From positions 1 through 64,000 of the forward strand of contig JAFEBM010000034.1 in NCBI GenBank assembly GCA_018242685.1: a stretch of DNA of 64,000 nt. The letters are read 5' to 3'. A program made the position numbers and the translations under genes. The first letter of the stretch is position 1. Each line of letters begins with the position of its first letter. The stretch comes from Nitrospira sp. GTDB taxonomy: Bacteria > Nitrospirota > Nitrospiria > Nitrospirales > Nitrospiraceae. The notes under the pieces are model-generated. The model did not search any database. It was given only the letters and a program-made list of their open reading frames with translations, and was not told the DNA's origin. Shown here in pieces: positions 54,441 to 62,941 of this stretch.

Positions 54441-55242
54441 ATGCAAAACATTCCTAAAGACTGGTTATCGGACTTTGTGGCAATCGGTCAATCTGTTGCT
54501 GAGGTTGCGATAAAGATACTACCTTTCTGTTGCTGAGGTTGCGATAAAGATACTACCTTTGCTCTTGTCGAAGGGTGATCCGAGAAGCAGCGAGTATAGC
54601 GAGTATCAGGTGGGCACTCTTAAGTTCTATGCCACGCCAGCTAGCGGCGGCACTGATGTCTGGGTGGTTCCGGCATCGGATCAGGACGGGACAGTGGTGC
54701 TTAACTTAACTGAAATAGAATCTGACCAGTCATTTGCAGCAACCATGACAATACCCCCGTCCTCGGATCCGATCAACATCACCGCGGAGTTCTTTTCGGC
54801 TTCAGACGGATCAGTCTCAGTGACAAAGCCGGAGAGGTCTTCTCGCGGTCTAGGAGGCCCGAATCTGAAGACGTTGACAACCTTTCTTAACAAAGGCGTT
54901 TCCTTAGGGCAGACGTTTATGATTGCGACTGCGCTCGCCGGACAATTTAAGGGGAAGATTGGCAAGGACGAAAAAGGCCTTTACAAATTCAGTCTAGGTT
55001 TTACGAAGCCGATCACGGAAGTGTCGGGAAGAGTCACAGCAACATCCCCACAGGGTTCGAGCTCCACGATCGAGTTCAAAAAGAAACCATTGGGCGAGGG
55101 GGAGATAGACATCTACTTCCCGGCGGGGACCAACTTAGAACCTTGTGTGAGCTGGGCGTCGATCGAGATCGATGTCTCCAACGCTCTTTTTGACGAGATC
55201 ATCGCAGAATCACGGGCCAAAACTCGCCACATCAAGCATTAA
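54441..55242 (+). pseudogene. Unknown gene frameshifted by a 34-bp tandem duplication
   Basis: ATG 54441 with AAGGAGG 10 bases upstream. After 17 codons a 34-base block is perfectly doubled (54492-54525, 54526-54559); 34 is not a multiple of 3, so the frame ends in FCC-stop. With one copy removed the start joins seamlessly (VAEVAIKILP-LLLSKGD) to the long frame ending at 55242, a protein of about 255 residues. The product has no known motif; the middle holds hydrophobic LGQTFMIATALAGQF and the rest is beta-rich. A TTG at 54559 might restart translation. Confidence 0.7.
54492..54559 (+). repeat. Perfect 34-bp tandem duplication
   Basis: Two adjacent identical 34-base units beginning TCTGTTGCTGAGG and ending TACTACCTT. 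Causes the frameshift in the surrounding gene. Confidence 0.9.
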
Positions 55243-55270
55243 CAGAATGCCGGGGAAATGGGAGTCCGGG

Positions 55271-56500
55271 ATGCATCGGCTACTTTTGATTTCGGATGGC
55301 GCCGTGAGTACTGGTTTCGCTCGTGTGACGACCGCAATATTTACTCAACTGCAGCATGAATTCGAGATTCATCAGCTTGCGATCGGTTATCGCGGAGATC
55401 CTCACGATTTGCCTTGGAAGGTGTACCCAGCTCTCATTGGTGGCGATGTTTTTGGAGTTAACAGAGTGAGGGAGCTACTCGAACGAATTCGTCCGAATAT
55501 AGTTTTCATCATGAACGACCTACCTTGTCTATGCGGGTACGCTGTGCCGCTGGCCTCCTCTGGCCGCAATGTCAACTGCGTGGCGTATTTCCCGGTTGAC
55601 GGCGGACCGGTCGAGCCGGAACTGGTCGCGCCACTGCTGAGGTGCATCGATACTTTTGTCACTTATACGCAGTGGTCTGGGAATGAGGCACTGAATGCTA
55701 TCCGTGAGGCGCGGTATCTTGATGCCGATCTTCCTCAAAGGGAGGTATTAGTTATTCCGCATGGTATCGACACCGATTCCTTCTTTCCTCTTTGCCCGCT
55801 GTCGTAACCTGATGGTTTGCGACATTCGAGGAATCTGGCACGAGCCCAGTTGTTCCCCGAAGACGATAGCCTTCAAGATGCTTTTATTGTCTTGAACGCA
55901 AATCGAAATCAACCAAGGAAGCGGATTGATTTGACCGTAGAGAGTTTCGCCATATTTGCTCGAGGCAAACCTCCCAACGTGAAGTTGTGCCTGCACATGG
56001 GAACCACCGACCTTGGTTGGCCTCTTCACATTTTGGCGCGACGTTTTGGAATTTCAGACCGCTTGATATTGACGTGGCAACATCAAGAGGTCCCCACTTT
56101 AAGCACCTCCCACCTAAATCTAATTTTTAACGCATGCGACGTTGGTATTAACACGGCATGCGCAGAAGGATGGGGCTTGGTTAGTTTTGAACACGCAGCT
56201 ACGGGTGCGGCACAGATTGTGCCCGGGCTTACCTCACAACATGAAATCTGGAAGGGGGCGCCGCAATTCCTTGAGCCCCGTTTTGTTGTGACGAGAGAAC
56301 GATCCTTGATGAACGAATACTACATTTCACCGGAAGAGACAGCCTGTGTGCTGAACGACCTCTACTATGACCGAACCAAACTTCATGAAATAGGTCTCCG
56401 TTGCCATGTAAGAGCCACGAGTAACGAACTGAGTTGGTCTGCAATCACGAATAGATGGCGGGCGGTTCTATCTCAGGCGCTAACGGACAACTCGTCGTGA
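55271..56500 (+). pseudogene. GT4-type glycosyltransferase with an in-frame TAA
   Basis: ATG 55271 with GGAG 8 bases upstream. N-terminal half: LLLISDGAVSTGFARVT and VLVIPHGIDTDSFFPL; C-terminal half: NANRNQPRKRIDLTVESF, NACDVGINTACAEGWGLVSFEHAATG, the family's donor-site EGWGL region. The two halves are in the same frame, separated only by TAA at 55805-55807, right after the HGID motif, so a single base change stops a protein of 409 residues at residue 178. Both products alone would be inactive unless the stop is read through. Confidence 0.82.
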
Positions 56501-56552
56501 TTCGAAAAGCGGTCGGAAACGAAATGCTTAGTGACATGGACTCCTGCAAGGA

Positions 56553-57383
56553 ATGTTGACTAGTAAGCTGTGCTCAGAGTCAGATTTTCTGGCACCATGG
56601 TTTTCAGCATGGAGGAGCGCGATGACGTGCCACGCCGCGAACGACATTCCATTAGGAGGCTCATTCTTTCACCGCAAGGAGTGGGAATTCATCTTTGTCA
56701 CCCAGGCGCTCTATGAACGAGGCTTTCTGTGTTCCGGCAGCAAAGGGTTAGGTTTTGCAGTGGGCCGCGAACCGCTTCCTTGCTTGTTTGCTTCGCGAGG
56801 TGTTGCGGTTATGGCTACGGACGCTCCCTACGATTTCGGCACGTGGCGCCACGACTACGCGGCAAACGTAGAAGGTCTCTATCGGCCGGAAATGTGTTGC
56901 CGCGCCGTATTTGATAAAAACGTCCGATTCATGCCGTTAGATATGAGTGAACTGCCAGGGCACCTCGGAAACTTTGACTTTTCATGGTCGTGCTGCGCTG
57001 TAGAACACTTGGGGTCACTGGAAGCTGGCCTGTCGTTCATGGCAAAGCAGATGCGGTACCTGCGGTATGGCGGAATATCTGTTCACACAACAGAATTCAA
57101 CTTATCGTCTAACGATGAGACACTGGCGACAGGCCCCACAGTTTTATTTAGACGCAGGGATATTGAAGCATTCGCCGAGCAGATATTGCTGCAAGGCGAC
57201 GGCATCGCGCCATTCGATTGTACTGTAGGCTCAGGCCCGCTGGATAAGTCGCTGGCTGTCTTCCCTTGGAACGATTTCCGATACAATAACGCCCACTTAC
57301 AGTTGATGATTAATCGATTTCGGTGTACCTCAGCCGGAATAATACTGTCCAAGGGAAAGTATGAGACTGAAATATCTTGTTGA
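56553..57383 (+). CDS. SAM-dependent methyltransferase-like protein
   Basis: 276 residues; an alternative ATG at 56622 has a better ribosome site (GGAGGAGCG). Class I methyltransferase pattern: GSKGLGFAVGREPLPCLFASRG (motif I region), VMATD (motif II acidic), FDFSWSCCAVEHLGSLEAGL (motif IV/V) and RYLRYGGISVHTTEFN. This type often occurs with glycosyltransferases in surface-polysaccharide clusters, matching the broken GT upstream. No obvious defect. Confidence 0.68.
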   Translation: MLTSKLCSESDFLAPWFSAWRSAMTCHAANDIPLGGSFFHRKEWEFIFVTQALYERGFLCSGSKGLGFAVGREPLPCLFASRGVAVMATDAPYDFGTWRHDYAANVEGLYRPEMCCRAVFDKNVRFMPLDMSELPGHLGNFDFSWSCCAVEHLGSLEAGLSFMAKQMRYLRYGGISVHTTEFNLSSNDETLATGPTVLFRRRDIEAFAEQILLQGDGIAPFDCTVGSGPLDKSLAVFPWNDFRYNNAHLQLMINRFRCTSAGIILSKGKYETEISC

Positions 57384-57615
57384 GAATGGGTCCCTCCACT
57401 GCGCGAGAGTCGCAGGCCATCTTAACGGATGGACCGCATGCCGACGATCACAACCAAAAGTGAAAACAAGGCTCAGGTCTTGTCTTGTGCATACTGGAAA
57501 GATTGATGACGTTCTATGGCGTGACCGCTACGTCTTGAGTTTCTCGGAACCCTCTACCAATGTCATCAATTTTGAGGATGCGCCACGGGACATCGTCGTT
57601 GCCAGCGGGGATTGA
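57361..57615 (+). CDS. Possible small gene overlapping the methyltransferase end
   Basis: 84 codons, ATG with AAGGGAAAG upstream, overlapping the previous gene by 23 bases. The last 40 residues (KIDDVLWRDRYVLSFSEP) read like protein but no family is recognised. A minus-strand frame covers much of the same DNA, so this call is weak. Confidence 0.3.
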   Translation: MRLKYLVENGSLHCARVAGHLNGWTACRRSQPKVKTRLRSCLVHTGKIDDVLWRDRYVLSFSEPSTNVINFEDAPRDIVVASGD

Positions 57616-57678
57616 ACGACCTTGTTGGTCCCACTTGCCCTCGTGATCGATTGGTTTGGCTGACAGCACCGTTATTCC

Positions 57679-57725
57679 CTTCATCCCCACGCCTTCTTTC
57701 CTCGTTTCAACAACGCTTTGAACAC
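57679..57725 (-). pseudogene. 3' remnant of a CHAD-domain gene
   Basis: On the minus strand this encodes VFKALLKRGKKAWG-stop, matching the C-terminus of the intact CHAD protein at 58614 (LFRTLLKRGEKAWG-stop); 13 bases (57703-57715) are identical. Homology does not extend upstream. Suggests a second CHAD gene was once here and was removed. Confidence 0.5.
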
Positions 57726-57892
57726 TTATAGTCGTCATTCAACAGCCTAAGAGCGTGAATTCGTGCATGAAAATGAACTGAGCGATGGTTACTGCGAATC
57801 TGCTCATTGGATTGGAAATCGACGAATTCTTTACATCAGGGAAGCGGTAGTTGTCTGGGGCGCTTTCACTGGAATTGGCGCATAACATTACC

Positions 57893-57921
57893 TTGGCATC
57901 GTTGGCCAGGCGCTGTAGAAT
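57893..57921 (+). promoter_or_regulatory. Promoter, leaderless start of the DUF433 gene
   Basis: TTGGCA (57893-57898), 17-base spacer, TAGAAT (57916-57921). The ATG (57928) is only 6 bases after the -10 box, at the expected transcription start. Confidence 0.55.
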
Positions 57922-57927
57922 AACCTC

Positions 57928-58167
57928 ATGTCTCGCGATAACTTACTATCACGTATCACGGTCGATCCGGAACTCTGTCACGGGAAGCCTTGCATTCGTG
58001 GCTTGCGGTACCCTGTGGAAAGCATTCTTGAGTATCTGGCTGGGGGAGATTCCGTAGAGCAGGTGTTGGCTGAGTTTCCAGACCTGGAGCGAGACGATAT
58101 TTTGGCCTGCTTAGAGTTTTCCAGAAAAATACTGGCAGCCAAAAGTGTTCACCTGGCATTGAAGTGA
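57928..58167 (+). CDS. DUF433 antitoxin-like protein
   Basis: 79 residues. DUF433 hallmarks: ITVDPELCHGKPCIRGLRYPVESILEYLAGG and DILACLEFSRK, a small helix-turn-helix fold of VapB-type antitoxins. It overlaps the toxin gene by GTGA (58164-58167), the normal coupling. Probable function: bind toxin and autoregulate. mRNA appears leaderless. Confidence 0.85.
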   Translation: MSRDNLLSRITVDPELCHGKPCIRGLRYPVESILEYLAGGDSVEQVLAEFPDLERDDILACLEFSRKILAAKSVHLALK

Positions 58168-58494
58168 AATTTCTCCTTAGATGCGCACCTCCCACGCCGC
58201 CTCTGCATTCTTCTCTCAGAACGTGGACATGATGCGATTCACACGCTGACTCTCTCGGCGGGCAATCACACGAAAGATTCGGTTATCAGCGAGATATCTG
58301 TGAGCGAACAGCGGGTCGTAGTCTCGAAAGACTCGGATTTCGTATATTCCCATGTGTTACATGGACGCCCCTGGAAATTGCTTTTAATCAAGACAGGCAA
58401 CATATCCGCTCAGGACCTGAGTGCGTTGCTCGCTCGTCACTTGCCCGTCATCGAGCAGGTTCTCCAAACCCACACGTTGGTTGAAGTCGATTGA
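58164..58494 (+). pseudogene. DUF5615 PIN-like toxin, frameshifted
   Basis: GTG start reads VKFLL, then one extra A (58179) shifts the frame. Skipping that base gives VKFLLDAHLPRRLCILLSERG and on to SKDSDFV and LLLIKTGN, the full DUF5615 Mut7-C/PIN-like fold, whose first acidic residue lies exactly at the break. As written, the product is garbled, so the toxin is probably dead unless frameshifting or a sequencing error is involved. Confidence 0.8.
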
Positions 58495-58613
58495 TCGTCC
58501 GTGATTCCCGTGATTTAACCAAGATCCTTGCCTTTTCCAGCCAACGCCGACGGAGACAATGCGGGTGTTCTGCGCTGACGAAGTGACTATTTTTTGGACA
58601 ACTACCTTCCACT

Positions 58614-60098
58614 TCATCCCCAGGCCTTTTCCCCCCGTTTCAACAACGTCCGAAACAGCGGTTTCATGTCCTTGCGGGCGCGTTGACGCCGTTGGCGTTG
58701 GCGCTCCACCATGCGACCAGCAAGAAATCCGGCGCGGACGCTGGTCGAGTATTTAAGGAACTGTCTGATGTGACGTTCCGCCTGGAACGCATCCTGATGG
58801 ATACCCAGTAGATCCTGGACGGCACGCGCGGACTTGATAAATCGGCCGGCGGGTTTGCCTATCGAGCGGCGGGCGAGTTCCGCTGCATAGCGGGCGCGTT
58901 TGGTCTTGATGCGGACCTTGTGCAAATGGGTGTCTGATGGAGAAGGGGCGAGCCGGCTGATCGCCTTGCGCAGCTTCTTGAATGCTAGCGCGGCAAGCTG
59001 GCGTACTGTCAGGGGAGACTCCACGACCGAGGGGTTCTGTGCCGCTTGTTGAAGTCGCCGGATGAGTTCGAAGTATCGAGCGCTCGTGAGTTCGTTGAGG
59101 ATCATCTGCTGTACCGCCGCTCGTTGGGTCCGCAGATGGGAGATGAAGTGTGCGAACAGCTTGCGGTCTCGTGCATGCAATTCGGAAGATTCCTCCGTGA
59201 AATACGCGATCTGGACGTCGAGATCGCGGGCCGGTCCCAGCAGCTCGCTGAGCCACTTGAGCTCCTGTTGCAGTGACGTGACCCACGCAGGGAGGAGAAT
59301 CGGTTGAGCTGTGCGGAGCACGGCGCGCAGGCGTCTCGTCGCGACACGCAGTTGGTGCAGGCTCTCACGCTCGGTTCCGAGCCTCGTGCCGGGATCATGG
59401 GCGAGGAGCCACCCGAGATGCTGAGCGAGGGCCCACTTTATGTGTTCGACCACCGGCGCCTCCGCCTCAGGCTGCATAGGTTGAGAAGGGGCTGAGAGCG
59501 AGAGGGCACGGAATAACTTTGGTCGTCCGTCGTGATCGGATGCCCCCGCTTCTCGCAGCTGCTGTTCGAGGGAACCGAGTGAGGCCTCGTCGCCCTGCCG
59601 TTGTTCGATTTCGAGTTCGCAAAAGTGATGAGTGGTACCGCCGCTTTTGTCGACTGACACCGTATCGAGAGCGATCTCAGCGACGGGTACTTGACCATGA
59701 TGCACGAGGAAGCCTCTTCGCCGGACGTGCAACGTCCCGACCGGCGTCAGTTTCCGATGTCCGAGGTGGAGAATCAGTAGGTCGCGTAGCGAGGCCGGTG
59801 GATCGGCCTGATTGCCGGTCACTTCCACTTCCTGCCGATCATCTCCCAACGGAATTTTCAACTGCCAGGACTTTTTTCCTCGTTCGATGCGATGGCGAAG
59901 GGTAATCCTCGTATGGGCCAAGTCGTAGGCGGCAGTGTCGTAATAAGTGGAGATCAGCTGCCGCTGGGGAAGCGGCGTGCCGGGAAGCCGAGGCAGGTGG
60001 AAATCTGGAGCAACGGCTAGCTTCAGTTCGCGTTCTGGTTGTGAAGAGATCGGGGAGGAGCGCACAAGAGGAGCGAGATGTGTGTCCAATCGAGTCAT
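58614..60098 (-). CDS. CYTH-CHAD domain protein
   Basis: 494 residues from ATG 60098 (GAGGG 8 bases upstream). N-terminal CYTH triphosphate tunnel domain with the ExExK motif (EREL-K near residue 24) and RITLRHRIERGKKSWQLK; C-terminal CHAD helical domain with conserved histidines (LHQLRVATRRLRAVLR, LHKVRIKTKRARYAAE). CHAD binds inorganic polyphosphate and CYTH hydrolyses triphosphates. C-terminus is very basic. A short copy of its 3' end lies at 57.7 kb. Confidence 0.92.
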   Translation of the reverse strand: MTRLDTHLAPLVRSSPISSQPERELKLAVAPDFHLPRLPGTPLPQRQLISTYYDTAAYDLAHTRITLRHRIERGKKSWQLKIPLGDDRQEVEVTGNQADPPASLRDLLILHLGHRKLTPVGTLHVRRRGFLVHHGQVPVAEIALDTVSVDKSGGTTHHFCELEIEQRQGDEASLGSLEQQLREAGASDHDGRPKLFRALSLSAPSQPMQPEAEAPVVEHIKWALAQHLGWLLAHDPGTRLGTERESLHQLRVATRRLRAVLRTAQPILLPAWVTSLQQELKWLSELLGPARDLDVQIAYFTEESSELHARDRKLFAHFISHLRTQRAAVQQMILNELTSARYFELIRRLQQAAQNPSVVESPLTVRQLAALAFKKLRKAISRLAPSPSDTHLHKVRIKTKRARYAAELARRSIGKPAGRFIKSARAVQDLLGIHQDAFQAERHIRQFLKYSTSVRAGFLAGRMVERQRQRRQRARKDMKPLFRTLLKRGEKAWG

Positions 60099-60278
60099 CG
60101 TGGAACCCTCATAGCAGAGCCGGACTACCCTATAAGTGTCAACGCAGGAGAGAGTGAAATGCAACTCAGAGGGCGTCAGGGAATATCAGGGAAGGTTGTC
60201 TATACGACGGGCGATATGGAAGAGAAAGGTAGGGGCAGCCTCGCTGCGTAGGCAGGTGGCTCAAGAAAGATAGGATCG

Positions 60279-60662
60279 TTAAAAGTCGTCGATAGACACT
60301 GATCGGAGAAAGTCCCGCACCGATACCAGGCCGACGAGCGCTCCACCTTTTGTCACGCCGAGGTGAAGCGTGCGATGCTTGTCCATGAGGTCGGCGGCTT
60401 CCGTCAATGGCCGTCGCTCTTCGATGCCGGGCACTGGACTGCTCATGATGTTCTCCACGGGTACGAAGTAGGACACTTTCTCAGCCCCCACGAACTTCCT
60501 CACGACATCCGATTCCGTTAGGATGCCAATGATCTTCGTTTGGCGGGCGACGAGCACACTTTCGACATTGCAGGCTTTCATCAGTTTCGCCGCCTCGATG
60601 ACCGATGTACCCGCGTCCACCGTCACTGGTTCTTTCTGCATTAACTTGCCGACTGTGACCAT
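60279..60662 (-). CDS. CBS-domain pair protein
   Basis: 127 residues, two CBS motifs only (MQKEPVTVDAGTSVIEAAKLM; IMSSPVPGIEERRPLTEAADLM). AGGAGG before the ATG. Such stand-alone proteins sense adenine nucleotides and act on a partner; none is adjacent on the same strand apart from the CHAD gene. Confidence 0.87.
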   Translation of the reverse strand: MVTVGKLMQKEPVTVDAGTSVIEAAKLMKACNVESVLVARQTKIIGILTESDVVRKFVGAEKVSYFVPVENIMSSPVPGIEERRPLTEAADLMDKHRTLHLGVTKGGALVGLVSVRDFLRSVSIDDF

Positions 60663-60778
60663 ACTGCTCCTCCTTTTTATTGTTTGTGATTTGACGCTAA
60701 GCCTATCGCGGGCATATTGCGTCGGTGTTAGGAGGACATTACAAACTGGTAAAATCTCAAAACAAGAGGGGGATTATC

Positions 60779-62119
60779 TTGCACGGGTTTAAGGATGACT
60801 CATCCTTTCAGAAGCGCCCAGCCGTCCTCTGTCCGACCTTACGTTTGCTCTCTCCGCGTCGCTGTCCTGCTGTTCTCCTCATAACCCTGCTCCTCATGTG
60901 GGGGATTGCGCTTGTCGAGGCGCGGGCCGATGCACCGGACAGCATGGGGGATGAAACGCCGGAACACGTCGCGCTCCGACACAAAGGCACGCCGAAAGCT
61001 GTCACGAAGCGCCTGCTCTCGGAAGATTGGGGATTGCGGTTGTATGGATATCTCGATGGCTCTTACACCCAAAATTTCAATAATCCGTCCAATAACATCA
61101 ACCAGCTTCGCATCTACGACGTGAATTCGAACCAGTTTCGGCCGAATCTCGCGCAGTTCGTGTTGGAGAAGGAAGCCAAAGCCGATGGAAATTGGAAAGA
61201 TCGCGCTGGGTTTCACGTGAAGTTCAATGCCGGCCGTGATTCTGATTTCATCGGTGGCATCGGGCTCAGCACCTGGGCCGACTTCCAGGAATTCTATGTG
61301 CAGTATGTCGCGCCGGTTGGGAATGGACTCAGGATACAACTCGGTCAGTTCAATACCTTGATCGGCTACGAAGTTGTGGAAAGCCCGCACAATCCCAATT
61401 ATTCGAGATCGTGGCTCTTCGGCCTCGGGCAGCCGTTTACGACTCGAGGAGGGCGGCTGTCATACGACATCACGGAACGGATCTCGCTGTCGGTCGGGGT
61501 GATCGGTTACATCAACTCGGCGCGAGGAAACAGCCGACATGACGCATTGATGGAATCAGCGCTGACCATCAGTCCGTTTGAACGGGTCAAACTGACATTG
61601 TACGGCTTGGCCGGGCCGCGGCCTGGAGCGAGCGGGACGCCCGGCGGGGTTATGCTGTTGTTCGGTGGGTTTGCCAGCTTCCAAGCGACAGAACAGACTT
61701 CGCTCGTCCTTGAGTCTTACTATGCGAATCAGGCGAACAGCAGCACGATCAGCCAGGCAGGCAATGCGCGGTGGAACGGAGTGGCCGGCTATGTGATCCA
61801 TGATTTCACCCGGCAATGGGGAGTGCGGCTTCGCGCGGAACTGTTTGAGGATGCCGGGGGGGTTGTGTCGTGCGAAGGAACGACGGCTTACCAGCCGAGA
61901 GCCAACGTCTGCTTCGGGGCCACCTCGACGGCAGCGGCGCCGCCCGTCGCACAAACCCTCTGGGAAGTCACCTCGACGTTACAATACAAGCCGTTCAAAT
62001 CCCTCATCACCCGGTTGGAATATCGGTACGACAAGTCCAACCAGAACGTGTTTCAAGTCGGCTCACGCGCGACCAGCTATCAATCGACGCTGTCGTTGGA
62101 GGCCATCTATCTGTTCTGA
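60779..62119 (+). CDS. Outer membrane beta-barrel porin (BBP2-like)
   Basis: 446 residues from a TTG at 60779 preceded by AGAGGGGG; GTG 60725 is in frame but lacks a site. A long, basic signal region ends at ALVEARADA. Mature protein has alternating amphipathic strands, starting RLYGYLDGSYTQNFN and ending with the aromatic C-terminal strand STLSLEAIYLF required for BAM insertion. Resembles the putative beta-barrel porin-2 family. Cargo unknown. Confidence 0.8.
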   Translation: MHGFKDDSSFQKRPAVLCPTLRLLSPRRCPAVLLITLLLMWGIALVEARADAPDSMGDETPEHVALRHKGTPKAVTKRLLSEDWGLRLYGYLDGSYTQNFNNPSNNINQLRIYDVNSNQFRPNLAQFVLEKEAKADGNWKDRAGFHVKFNAGRDSDFIGGIGLSTWADFQEFYVQYVAPVGNGLRIQLGQFNTLIGYEVVESPHNPNYSRSWLFGLGQPFTTRGGRLSYDITERISLSVGVIGYINSARGNSRHDALMESALTISPFERVKLTLYGLAGPRPGASGTPGGVMLLFGGFASFQATEQTSLVLESYYANQANSSTISQAGNARWNGVAGYVIHDFTRQWGVRLRAELFEDAGGVVSCEGTTAYQPRANVCFGATSTAAAPPVAQTLWEVTSTLQYKPFKSLITRLEYRYDKSNQNVFQVGSRATSYQSTLSLEAIYLF

Positions 62120-62245
62120 GTAGACCGATATCGCTGAAGATTTCCCTCCGGCGTCGTCGCATCGGCCGGCGCCACAGCAATGAGCGAAGAGAAGCCGATC
62201 TTTGCCAAGAGCATCAACCATTTTACGGAGCAAACATCGTTGTGG

Positions 62246-62884
62246 TCACTTGAATTCTTCCCATCCACTCAAGCGGCTGCCGAAGACCAGCGTACGCCTG
62301 GTGGTGGAAACGAGGATGAGGCCATTCTCATTGTCTACGCCGACAATACGCTCGTGCACGGCCAATGGCTTCGAGGCGAAGCCGCCGAGCAAGGGGGTGA
62401 ATCCGATTAATCGTTCATTGGTGATGAAGACCGCCCCGTAGTCGTTACTGTGGAAGCGATTCACTTTTTCTCGTACACCTAACGCTTCTTCGAGCCACAA
62501 ACCATTGACGCCGCGAAATCCATACAGATGCCGATCCGTTCTGATGAGGCTGAAGGTAGGGAGGATCTTCCGTTCGAGGACTGTTTCGTTCAGGTCCAAT
62601 TCCTTCTTGCTCCAGGTCAGAGCACGGCTTGAAAACCCTAAAAGCCGACGAGACGTCACCACGATGCCGATGATCCCGTTCGTGCTGGAACTGATCACAA
62701 CTTCCTGAGCACCCAACGGTATTTCCCGTCGTCCGCTCAGTTGACTGGTCGCCACGGCCAGACCTGATTCCACCCACAGAGTGACCTCGGTTCCAATCTC
62801 CACGGCCTGCGCGATGGATAGCCACGAGGACCAGATCAGCGGAAGCAGGACCCATCGGAACATGGGTGGAAGATGGAGGTACAT
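62246..62884 (-). CDS. Secreted hypothetical protein
   Basis: 212 residues, signal peptide about 1-27 (LLPLIWSSWLSIAQAVE). Mature part has repeated beta units with similar wording (IVVTSRRLLGFSS, FITNERLIGFTP, LVSTTRRTLVFGS), probably blades of a small beta-propeller. Convergent with the porin gene. Confidence 0.65.
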   Translation of the reverse strand: MYLHLPPMFRWVLLPLIWSSWLSIAQAVEIGTEVTLWVESGLAVATSQLSGRREIPLGAQEVVISSSTNGIIGIVVTSRRLLGFSSRALTWSKKELDLNETVLERKILPTFSLIRTDRHLYGFRGVNGLWLEEALGVREKVNRFHSNDYGAVFITNERLIGFTPLLGGFASKPLAVHERIVGVDNENGLILVSTTRRTLVFGSRLSGWEEFK

Positions 62885-62941
62885 GGCCTCTGATTCTATC
62901 GTACATTCGAGAAGGATTGTGCTTAGGGGTAGGTCGAGAGC

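Noticed and set aside
57514..57738. 74-codon minus-strand frame across the CHAD remnant
   Set aside because: The real remnant frame is a different one (ending KRGKKAWG-stop); this frame has no independent support.
58384..58617. 77-codon minus-strand frame after the CHAD gene
   Set aside because: It is antisense to the DUF5615 toxin and begins at an ATG formed by the CHAD stop region; no family features.
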